From: Neptunitalea chrysea
GTDB taxonomy: Bacteria > Bacteroidota > Bacteroidia > Flavobacteriales > Flavobacteriaceae
Assembly (NCBI RefSeq): GCF_027924145.1
Contig: NZ_BRVP01000003.1
Coordinates: forward strand, 62,001-126,000
Direction of reading: 5' to 3'
DNA length: 64,000 nt
This document shows, piece by piece, positions 1 through 7,952 of this stretch. Position numbers and translations under genes: made by a program. Numbering within the stretch: position 1 is the first letter of the stretch; each line of letters opens with the position of its first letter. The notes beneath the pieces were generated by a model. The model did no database searches. It was not told where the DNA came from and saw only the letters and a list, made by a program, of their open reading frames with translations.

Positions 1-2
1 TG

Positions 3-1433
3 ATTTTAAAGGGAACTGATAAGGATGATATTTTTGAAATAAACAGAAGTGGAGATGGCGAAACTACTATAAAAATTTACCGAAATATTGATGGTAAGAA
101 GAAAAAGAAAATGGTAGATAAAAAGTTTTATGCAAGTGAGACTAAAGAGATATGGATTTACGGGTTGGATGAAGATGATGTTTTTGAAATAAAAGGGGAA
201 GGAAAGCACCCAATAAAAATTAGGATTGTTGGGGGGCAGAATAATGATATTTATAAAATTGAAAATGGTAAGGACATTATTGTATATGACCATAAGTCCA
301 AGAAAAATACTATTAAAGAAAAAGGTGGAGCGAATTTTGAGCTAACCGATGATTATGAGATAAATCTATTCAATTATAAGAAAGATAAATATACATCGGG
401 TACATTTTTACCGGCTGTTGGTTTTAACCCTGACGATGGGGTGAGTTTAGGTATTAAGGCAACCATTACCAATTTTGGATTTGAACGTAATCCATTTACT
501 TATAAACATACTATAACAGCGGGTTATTACTTTGCAACCGACGGGTTTCAATTGATTTATGATGGCGAGGTAGCTAAGATATTTGATAAAACCAATTTGC
601 AATTTGGTGGGCGCATGACCAGCGATAATTTTGCTCAAAACTTTTTTGGGTACGGTAGCGATACTCCTAATTATGACGATGAATCCGGAATGGATTATAA
701 CCGTATTAAAATGCGATTTTTAACAGCTTATGCCGGCTTGGTTCGCAGGTCTAATTACGGTAGCGATTTTGCATTAAAGGTCATGTTTAATGGTGCTGAA
801 GTACATAAGTCGGAAGGACGTTTTATAGATACTTTTGATGCGTCAAATCGATTTTTTGACTGGGAGTATTTTTCTACTTTAGAAGGAAGTTATAACTTTG
901 AAAGTTATGATGATAAGTTAACGCCAGGTAGAGGAATGGCGTTTAATTTAACCACTGGTTTTACTGGAAATTTAGAAGATTTTGATCGTAACTTCGGGTA
1001 TTTAAAATCGAGTGTATCGTTTTATAATCCTATTTCTAGAAGTAAACGTTTGGTGTTGAAATCTTCTGCGGGTACCCATGTAAATTTTGGTGATGGTTTT
1101 GAGTTCTATCAGGCAGCTAATTTAGGAGGTAATACCGGATTAAGAGGATACAGAAATCAACGTTTTACGGGTAGAAATAGCTTGGTTTTTAATGAAGATG
1201 TACGTTATAGCCTAAAGGATATTAAAACAAGCTTCTTACCACTAAGAGTAGGTGTTTTTGCAGGGATAGATTACGGACGTGTTTGGATAAAGAATGATAC
1301 AGCTAATAAATGGCAACATTCGTACGGAGGCGGAATGTGGATAAACATCTTAGACTCTGTGAATACAGATGTTATGCTATTTACCTCAGACGATGGTCCA
1401 CGTTTTTCATTTGCTTTTGGGTTTAAGTTTTAA
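3..1433 (+). CDS. C-terminal part of an Omp85-like outer-membrane beta-barrel protein (5' partial)
   Basis: The reading frame is open from base 3, so the true start lies before the window. About the first 110 visible residues are short repeated strand-turn units (GLDEDDVFEI, VGGQNNDIYKI). The rest looks like an Omp85/surface-antigen barrel: it carries GLRGYRNQRF, matching the conserved RGY/RGF element of loop 6 in this superfamily, and ends in FGFKF with a terminal aromatic residue, as outer-membrane barrels do. From family knowledge, flavobacteria have ~1200-residue proteins joining a calcineurin-like phosphoesterase to such a barrel; that the missing part is a phosphoesterase is inference. 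Its stop codon overlaps the stop of the convergent gene in the four bases TTAA at 1430-1433. Confidence 0.75.
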   Translation: MLKGTDKDDIFEINRSGDGETTIKIYRNIDGKKKKKMVDKKFYASETKEIWIYGLDEDDVFEIKGEGKHPIKIRIVGGQNNDIYKIENGKDIIVYDHKSKKNTIKEKGGANFELTDDYEINLFNYKKDKYTSGTFLPAVGFNPDDGVSLGIKATITNFGFERNPFTYKHTITAGYYFATDGFQLIYDGEVAKIFDKTNLQFGGRMTSDNFAQNFFGYGSDTPNYDDESGMDYNRIKMRFLTAYAGLVRRSNYGSDFALKVMFNGAEVHKSEGRFIDTFDASNRFFDWEYFSTLEGSYNFESYDDKLTPGRGMAFNLTTGFTGNLEDFDRNFGYLKSSVSFYNPISRSKRLVLKSSAGTHVNFGDGFEFYQAANLGGNTGLRGYRNQRFTGRNSLVFNEDVRYSLKDIKTSFLPLRVGVFAGIDYGRVWIKNDTANKWQHSYGGGMWINILDSVNTDVMLFTSDDGPRFSFAFGFKF

Positions 1434-2281
1434 GGAATTTTAAGTTCATATAGTTTAGGGTGTTTCTTTTTAGAGGCTTCATCACTTATAAGTAAGGTGT
1501 GTTGATCTTTAAATGCTATAGACTCCTTTTGTGAATTATTGTTCATATTAATTGTGGTTAGTTTTCCTGAGAAGAAGTTGTTACCGCTATAGTTACTAAA
1601 CAGGTATACATGCTTGTGGGTTAGCAAAGCTATTGTACTTTTATCAGGTGAAATATCTGCAGCGGTTATACTTCCAATAGTATAGGTGTCTCCAAAATGA
1701 TAAGAATCTATAAGCTTGGCTTCATAATCCCCGGGTTGGGCAGGTATACGGTACATGTTACACATTCCTTGATAGGGGTGACTTCTATCTTTTGTGAATA
1801 AATATAAGTTATTATTTAAATAAAAGAAGGCCTCGCAATCGTAGAAGAGTTCATCTTTTTTTGGAGGAAAGTCCTGCTGATCTTCATAATGAAATGTTAT
1901 TTTTTGCGCCTTTGTTTTATCCGATTTAATATCATCAGGATTCGAAATAATGTAAATGGCTAAGTTATCACGTTTGTTTGCATTGTTCCCAAAATCGCCT
2001 ATGTAAATATTGCCTTTGTTATCAGAAGTTAGTTCTTCCCAATCTACATTTTGTGCATTGGTGATTTCTATAGAAGTTTTAATATCCCCGTCATTGGCTA
2101 CCTTGTAAATATTATTTTTATTACCGGAATCTTCAATAAACCAAAGATTTTCAGATTTTGTGATTGCCAAGCCTGAGTTCTCTTTTAGCTTTTTAGAAAG
2201 TTTAGTTAGGGTAGTTAATTGTCCGTAATTAGAACAACTGATTAATATTAGAAAGCCTAAAAATGTAAATAATTGTTTCAT
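1430..2281 (-). CDS. Secreted lipoprotein, probable beta-propeller (unknown function)
   Basis: This 283-residue protein starts at the ATG at 2281, which places a lipoprotein signal right at the N-terminus (MKQLFTFLGFLILISCSNYG, lipobox ISC, Cys at about residue 16). An ATG 96 bases upstream is in frame but would put 32 non-signal residues before the signal and is rejected. The body has recurring blade-like strands (SGNKNNIYKV, NKGNIYIGDFGNN, NNNLYLFTKD), as in TolB/SdiA-regulated-type propellers. No catalytic motif was recognised. It is convergent with the preceding barrel gene. The hairpin at 2366-2388 separates it from the amylase gene on the same strand. Family placement is inference from fold-like patterns. 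Confidence 0.7.
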   Translation of the reverse strand: MKQLFTFLGFLILISCSNYGQLTTLTKLSKKLKENSGLAITKSENLWFIEDSGNKNNIYKVANDGDIKTSIEITNAQNVDWEELTSDNKGNIYIGDFGNNANKRDNLAIYIISNPDDIKSDKTKAQKITFHYEDQQDFPPKKDELFYDCEAFFYLNNNLYLFTKDRSHPYQGMCNMYRIPAQPGDYEAKLIDSYHFGDTYTIGSITAADISPDKSTIALLTHKHVYLFSNYSGNNFFSGKLTTINMNNNSQKESIAFKDQHTLLISDEASKKKHPKLYELKIP

Positions 2282-2359
2282 GGCAGTAGTTTGTTGCAAT
2301 ATATCATTTGTATTTATTTCTAAAGAGAGTTTAAGAATCTTTAACGTGATGCAGTTATA

Positions 2360-2388
2360 AAAAAGGAGACCACCCAATGGGTGGTCTC
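2360..2388 (-). terminator. Rho-independent terminator after the secreted amylase gene
   Basis: A perfect 10-bp stem (GAGACCACCC / GGGTGGTCTC) with a 3-base loop is followed on the minus strand by a T run. It lies 25 bases past the amylase stop, so it ends the susCDE-amylase transcript. Confidence 0.9.
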
Positions 2389-2412
2389 ACAACTAAACAA
2401 ATTAATACAAAC

Positions 2413-5220
2413 TTAATTTTTAAACAACTTAAAGCTATTGTATGAACCGTTAGTTCCTTTAACTTTTATAATATAAAACCCTTGTTTTAGACTTGTTATA
2501 TCAAATTTATAATTGGCCTGATATGATTCTTTATAATCTCCAAGAAGTTGTCCGTTAGTATTAAAAATCTGAACACTGGTTGCATCAGTAGACAAACTGA
2601 AATAATTATTTGCCGGATTAGGATACAGCTTAACCATATTATTTTTTTCGAAGGTTTCAGTAGCTAATCCTGCTTGCTGATTACCATATATTCTATATTC
2701 TCCAGGAGCTAGATTTATAGTAAAGTCTGTTCCGGTAGAGGTAACGTTTAATGTGCTGCCATCTAGTAAGTCATACCAAGTTCCTGTATACGGGAAACCT
2801 GGCGTAACGTTATGTGAAGTAACGTTAAAATTAGCCAACACAACAACGTCTTTTAAATCGGCAGTGGTAAGGTCATCATTCCAAATGTGTATTTTAGGTA
2901 ATAACGTGCCTTGATTTGATGTAATGGTGAATGTTTCGGTATCAAAAACTTCTTCGGTTAATCTTAAATGAATCATGTCAGCCCATGTATCGTATACCGC
3001 TTGTCTATCAGCGTCTGTATCGTATCCAATTTCCATAGGTATAGGTTTTGGATTGGTACGGCAATTATTACTAGTAGAGCCATCTTCACAGTAGTTAATA
3101 CTATAATCGTATCCTAGCTCACCAAACTGCCAAAACATTTTAGGACCTGGAATAGTAAATAGAACGGCTCCTAAGGTTTTCATACGTTCTAAACCTGTAG
3201 CAGTAGTTTGTACATTATAAGAACCTGACGCATTACCATAGGCGGTATTTTTAAACATCATACGTTCCTCATCATGGCTTTCTGCATACCCAACTAAACG
3301 AGGTTTTGAATATCCGTGATTTTCAAAATCCATTCCGTTAAAATTGCTATCAGAAGCATATCCCATAGTATTTTGGTTGTATGGGTCAGTATATTTACCC
3401 CAAACCATAATACCTTTATCTTCATTAATACGGTAATCGGTCCATTCTACTTGTTCTGTATCCGTACCTAAATGCTCAAAGATAACATAGAAGTCAGGAT
3501 CAAGTGCCCATTGATAATCGGCATATTGTTTTAAGATAGCAACTCTATCCGCTTGATAAGCGTTGGTGCAGCTCTCATCACTAGAAGTACAATTATTAGT
3601 AAACCCTTTGGTTAAGTCCCAACGGAATCCATCTATATGGAACTCATTAATCCAATGCTCAACTGTACGTTGTACATAGTATTGAGTAGCCGTAGATTGA
3701 TGGTTTAAGTCGTACCCAACACTATACGAGTGCATGGCTTCTTCATTTAAGTAAGGGTTAGCAGCTGAAGGGGTTCCATATCCGTCACCATCAGTGTCGT
3801 CCATCCACATTCTTACTAGTGGAGATCTTCCGTAAACATGGTTTAATGCCACATCTAAAATAACTGCTATATCGTTTTGGTGACACAGATCAATAAATTC
3901 TTTCATCGTATCTGCAGGGCCATAAATTTTGTCTAAAGCACAGTGAAATGCCGTATTATAACCCCATGAAATATTACCTTCAAATTCCATTACCGGCATA
4001 ATTTCAATAGCATTCACATTTAAATTAGTAAAGTAACTAATTTGGTTACTTAAAGATGTCCATGTTTGAGTACTGTTGAAATCACGAATTAATAATTCAT
4101 AAATAATTAAGTCTTCTTTGTCAGGACGATCAAAGTTAGCAACCTGCCAGTTATAATCTGTCTGATTGGTTTGTATCACGGAAACACAAAATTCTTGTCC
4201 ATCAGGGTACGAGGGCATACTAGGATAAATAGAACTATCAATATACGGATCGTCATCTGGTGATAAGACCAACGAAGAGTAAGGGTCTGCAACTTTAATT
4301 GCATCATCTGTGAGGTATTGGAAAGTATATGCTTCACCTGCTGTTAACCCAGTAATTTCAATCCAATATAAGTCAGAATCACTGGTGTCTCTATGCATTA
4401 AATACGCATTAGATATTTGCCAGTTGTTAAAACTACCAATAACATGTACGTAGTTTTTAAGCGGTGCATATAATGCCAAGGTCACTTTAGCAGGGTCGTT
4501 ATCATCATAGTTAATACCCTGAACAATTCCTGATGGTATTGCCTGAGTAGTAACTGTAGGTGTGGTAATAGCAGAGAACGTTTTTGTAATTACTTCAGAA
4601 GTACTTACACTTGTTGCGGTAAGTTCAAAAGAAGAGTCCCCTGTAATAGTTTGGTTGTTTGAAAAGCTTGTTGTGTTTGATTCGGTAGCCACAGAAGTGC
4701 CATTTTTGGTAAGCACCCAATTAGCGGCTAATGATGTAGTAGCTGAAATTGGTAATGTACCTCCAGAAGTAACCACAGTATTACTATCTTCATCAGGAGA
4801 TAGCGTAGTCATTTGAAAACCTCCTACTTCAATAAAAATATCGGGTGAGGTTTGTTGGGTTCCATCAGCACTTCTTAAAACCATTGAAATTTGACTTATG
4901 GTGCTGGAGGTGGATACCCCGAAATAGGTATATAAATCTGGAGTAATTTCTAACGAATACGTTGTACCCGATACAAAAGTTAGTGAAGGTTGTGTAGTGT
5001 TATTACCCCAACTACCAATAACATTTTGCCAGATGTTACCGTCTACAGTAACTCCCATATGGGCATAAATGGTTCCTGAGTAACTACTTAAACCTGTACC
5101 AGATGTATCAAAATAAATAGTAACTGCCTGATCTGCTTCGGGTGGAGAAGGAACCGTAGTTACCTGTGCCCATGCCGATATAGCAAACAAGGAAAGTAAT
5201 AATGTAATAATTTTTTTCAT
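2413..5220 (-). CDS. T9SS-secreted GH13 alpha-amylase/pullulanase-like enzyme
   Basis: This 935-residue enzyme probably hydrolyses alpha-1,4 (or 1,6) glucan at the cell surface, supplying oligosaccharides to SusC/D. Order of parts: signal peptide (residues 1-19, ending AWAQ), an Ig-like or carbohydrate-binding region (~20-220), a CBM48-like E-set domain (~230-330, VHVIGSFNNW), the GH13 barrel (~370-740), an all-beta C domain, and a T9SS type A sorting tail (from KLYPNPANNYF). Conserved GH13 regions are visible: DVALNH (456-461), GFRWD with nucleophile Asp535, IFEHLG with acid/base Glu582, and SHDEER with Asp650. It is the last gene of the leftward sus operon, behind a hairpin at 5237-5265. 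Exact linkage specificity cannot be told from sequence alone. Confidence 0.92.
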   Translation of the reverse strand: MKKIITLLLSLFAISAWAQVTTVPSPPEADQAVTIYFDTSGTGLSSYSGTIYAHMGVTVDGNIWQNVIGSWGNNTTQPSLTFVSGTTYSLEITPDLYTYFGVSTSSTISQISMVLRSADGTQQTSPDIFIEVGGFQMTTLSPDEDSNTVVTSGGTLPISATTSLAANWVLTKNGTSVATESNTTSFSNNQTITGDSSFELTATSVSTSEVITKTFSAITTPTVTTQAIPSGIVQGINYDDNDPAKVTLALYAPLKNYVHVIGSFNNWQISNAYLMHRDTSDSDLYWIEITGLTAGEAYTFQYLTDDAIKVADPYSSLVLSPDDDPYIDSSIYPSMPSYPDGQEFCVSVIQTNQTDYNWQVANFDRPDKEDLIIYELLIRDFNSTQTWTSLSNQISYFTNLNVNAIEIMPVMEFEGNISWGYNTAFHCALDKIYGPADTMKEFIDLCHQNDIAVILDVALNHVYGRSPLVRMWMDDTDGDGYGTPSAANPYLNEEAMHSYSVGYDLNHQSTATQYYVQRTVEHWINEFHIDGFRWDLTKGFTNNCTSSDESCTNAYQADRVAILKQYADYQWALDPDFYVIFEHLGTDTEQVEWTDYRINEDKGIMVWGKYTDPYNQNTMGYASDSNFNGMDFENHGYSKPRLVGYAESHDEERMMFKNTAYGNASGSYNVQTTATGLERMKTLGAVLFTIPGPKMFWQFGELGYDYSINYCEDGSTSNNCRTNPKPIPMEIGYDTDADRQAVYDTWADMIHLRLTEEVFDTETFTITSNQGTLLPKIHIWNDDLTTADLKDVVVLANFNVTSHNVTPGFPYTGTWYDLLDGSTLNVTSTGTDFTINLAPGEYRIYGNQQAGLATETFEKNNMVKLYPNPANNYFSLSTDATSVQIFNTNGQLLGDYKESYQANYKFDITSLKQGFYIIKVKGTNGSYNSFKLFKN

Positions 5221-5236
5221 AGGATGTTATTTTAGT

Positions 5237-5265
5237 AAAAAAGGCTGTCTTAAGACAGCCTTTTT
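5237..5265 (-). terminator. Intra-operon terminator/attenuator between susE-like gene and amylase
   Basis: GGCTGTCTTAAGACAGCC is a perfect palindrome flanked by A and T runs, so it can terminate in either direction. It sits between the susE-like stop (5282) and the amylase start (5220), 17 bases ahead of that start. Readthrough would set amylase dosage below the transport genes; that role is inference. Confidence 0.75.
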
Positions 5266-5281
5266 ATGTATAAATATCTAT

Positions 5282-6310
5282 TTATGGTGTATCAATAGTA
5301 TATGTTCCATTAGTAAGGTACATGGTAATAAGGTAGGTTCCTGCAGACACTGCAATGTTATCACCTCCATTATCAAGAGTACCATCGGCACCGGAATCAC
5401 CATAATTCAATCCCCAATCGTTATTAAGTCTAAACTTAATTTCACCATCTACAAGAGTAGCCGTAATTGTCCAGGCATCAATGGTTCCGTCATATTCCAT
5501 TACCATATCAGGGCCATTCCATCCATTAGTGGTAGCACTACCTACAAGTCCCCAAGTATAGGTTTCCATAGTATAGGTAAGGTCGTTTAGGTTTATGGTA
5601 ATTTTGTAAGAACCTGCAGTTACAGCAATGTTATCTCCACCGCTGTCAAGTGTACCATCTACACCGGTATCACCATAGTTGTTAGTCCATTCGTTATTTT
5701 CTCTAAACTTAATTTCACCATCAGCTAAAGTAACATACGCTACATAAACGTTGTCTGTGCCAGTCTGCCAGAAAGGTAAGTCTGGTCCATCCCATCCATT
5801 AGTAGTAGCAGAACCAACAACTCCCCAAGTAGTAGAAAGATCCATTTCTGTACTATATGGTGTTACAGTTAAAGTAGTTGTATTTGAAACAATTGGGTCA
5901 GTATAGGCACTTAATGAACCCTCAACTTTTACATCAATACTAACAGCTTCCTCAGTAGTAAGCTCAAAAGTATTCACTAGTATAGAGTTTAAATCTTCAG
6001 TAACCATTGTATAGGTTTTACTAGTACCTGCAGACAAGGTAACAGCGCTGGCAAAATCATTGTCACTAACATCTACATAAATAGTATAGTCAAGAGAAGC
6101 ATCAAAACCTACGTCAGGATCTGTCCAGTTAAAAGTAACAATGTCATAACTTGCAATTTCTTCTATAAGTTCCAACTCACTTTGAGTAGAAGTTAGTTCA
6201 ATAGAAGCATTTTCACTATCTAATACTACAATATCCTTGTCATCGTCACAAGCTGTGGTAGATAGGAATATCGCAAATACTCCTATTACTATTTTATATA
6301 AATTCTTCAT
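5282..6310 (-). CDS. susE: SusE-like outer-membrane starch-binding lipoprotein
   Basis: This 342-residue lipoprotein (STTACDDD lipobox, Cys at about 21) should sit on the outer-membrane surface and hold starch for SusC/D. Residues ~25-150 resemble the SusE N-terminal Ig-like domain. Two C-terminal domains follow at about 160-250 and 255-342. They are near duplicates: each opens with WG(V/L)VGSATTNGW and later has DGEIKFR and a shared NYGD...DGTLD..GGDNIAV pattern, as in the starch-binding modules of SusE/SusF. It starts 11 bases after susD. No separate SusF gene is present, so this protein may do the work of both. The symbol is by position and architecture. Confidence 0.85.
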   Translation of the reverse strand: MKNLYKIVIGVFAIFLSTTACDDDKDIVVLDSENASIELTSTQSELELIEEIASYDIVTFNWTDPDVGFDASLDYTIYVDVSDNDFASAVTLSAGTSKTYTMVTEDLNSILVNTFELTTEEAVSIDVKVEGSLSAYTDPIVSNTTTLTVTPYSTEMDLSTTWGVVGSATTNGWDGPDLPFWQTGTDNVYVAYVTLADGEIKFRENNEWTNNYGDTGVDGTLDSGGDNIAVTAGSYKITINLNDLTYTMETYTWGLVGSATTNGWNGPDMVMEYDGTIDAWTITATLVDGEIKFRLNNDWGLNYGDSGADGTLDNGGDNIAVSAGTYLITMYLTNGTYTIDTP

Positions 6311-6321
6311 AAGATTCTGTA

Positions 6322-7941
6322 TTAATATCCTGAGTTTTGTGTCATGTTAGGATTTACTGTTAAAATGCTAGTAGGTATTGGGTATAATACTCTATAGCTG
6401 CTAATTCCTACACCATTTGCTGCCCCACCTTTAAATGGCCATAAATAAGTGCTAGAAGTAAAGTATCCGTATCTTATAAGATCGGTTCTTCTAAATCCTT
6501 CCCATTGTAATTCTCTAGCTCTTTCATCGAGAACAAAGTCAAGATTTAAATTGGTAGCGTTAATATTATTAGAAGAATTACCATATGCTCTTTCTCTTAA
6601 TTCGTTAATGTAAGTAACAGCGTTTGTGTTGCTACCGCCTCCACCTCTTAAAACTGCTTCAGCATAATTAAGATATATTTCAGCAACTCTTATCAATGGT
6701 ACGTCAGTATCTACAAATGTTTGGTTAACATCGTTTCCTGTGCTTCCGTCACTTTTAATGTTTTTAAACTTAACATTAGCATATCCATCAGTAAATGTAT
6801 TTGAAATAGTTTCAATCTCATAGTTTTGTCCTTCAGTATAGAACATAGCTCTGGAGTCGGACCAAGCAGTTGGATAGCCATCAGAATCACTAGCAGTGAT
6901 AGCATCATTAAATTTTTCAACCAATGATTTAGTAACTCTGTTACCAGCCCATCCACCATTAACTCCGTATTCAGAAGCTACCATGTCACCACCAATTGCA
7001 GCGAATACCAGATAAGTAGACCCACCGTAGGTAGTAGAATTTATACCATCAAAATTAGCTGTAAAAATAAACTCATTTTGAGCTCCATTAGAATCATTAT
7101 CAGCTAAGAATAATTCATCATAAGCATTCCCATTGCCATTTGCGTCAGTTGTATTGATTTGGTAAGAAGAAGAAATAACCATTTCAGAATAAGTAACACA
7201 ATCAGAATATCTGTTTTCTCCAATCCAAGTTTCAGCATTTAAGTATATTCTAGATAATAATGCCCATGCAGCAACTTTATCTACTCTACCATATTCTGTA
7301 GCGCCACTATCAGGTAATAAATCCTGAACCTCTAATAGTTCAGCTTCTACAAATGTGAATATTTCTTCACGAGTGCTTTGCATAGGTAAATCTGTACTAA
7401 CACTTGTAACAATAGGCACATTACCAAAGAAGTCCATTAGATACGAGTATGCATAAGCTCTTAAGAAACGTGCTTCTGCAATATAGTATTGTACATCTGT
7501 ATCACTATTAAGAGCAGTAGCATTATCAATAAATGAGTTACAGTAAGAAACCTCAAGAGCTAAACGATAGTACATAGCTTCTAAAAAGTCATTTCCTGCA
7601 GACCAGTCCATTTGATGGAAGTTAGGCACACCTGCGTCACCCCATCCATTAACAGCTTCGTCTGTAGGTAATTCGTTTAGAACAAATAACAAACGCGTAA
7701 ATTGAGAAGCTCCTTCATCAAGATTTGTGATATCTGGATCACCTGCTGGTCCGGTTTGACCTGTTAAAGCAAACCCTGCATATAATTTGGCTAAAGCGCT
7801 TTTTGCTTCATCTGCACTAGCAAAAACGTCTTCTTCCGTAAAAACATCTGGATCTGTTGGAGATTGATCCAAATCATCCATACATGCTGTAAACATTACA
7901 GCAAATACTACTAAGTATGATAATTTATATAGATATTTCAT
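6322..7941 (-). CDS. susD: SusD-family (RagB/SusD) starch-binding lipoprotein
   Basis: This 539-residue surface lipoprotein is the lid and glycan-binding partner of SusC. It has a lipoprotein signal (AVMFTACMDD, Cys at about 20), the TPR-rich helical core including FLRAYAYSYLMDFFGNVP, and the C-terminal signature RARELQWEGFRRTDLIRYG typical of SusD proteins. It lies 11 bases after susC and 11 before the susE-like gene, which indicates one operon. Substrate (maltodextrin/starch) is inferred from the neighbouring enzymes. Confidence 0.96.
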   Translation of the reverse strand: MKYLYKLSYLVVFAVMFTACMDDLDQSPTDPDVFTEEDVFASADEAKSALAKLYAGFALTGQTGPAGDPDITNLDEGASQFTRLLFVLNELPTDEAVNGWGDAGVPNFHQMDWSAGNDFLEAMYYRLALEVSYCNSFIDNATALNSDTDVQYYIAEARFLRAYAYSYLMDFFGNVPIVTSVSTDLPMQSTREEIFTFVEAELLEVQDLLPDSGATEYGRVDKVAAWALLSRIYLNAETWIGENRYSDCVTYSEMVISSSYQINTTDANGNGNAYDELFLADNDSNGAQNEFIFTANFDGINSTTYGGSTYLVFAAIGGDMVASEYGVNGGWAGNRVTKSLVEKFNDAITASDSDGYPTAWSDSRAMFYTEGQNYEIETISNTFTDGYANVKFKNIKSDGSTGNDVNQTFVDTDVPLIRVAEIYLNYAEAVLRGGGGSNTNAVTYINELRERAYGNSSNNINATNLNLDFVLDERARELQWEGFRRTDLIRYGYFTSSTYLWPFKGGAANGVGISSYRVLYPIPTSILTVNPNMTQNSGY

Positions 7942-7952
7942 GTTGAATTTTT

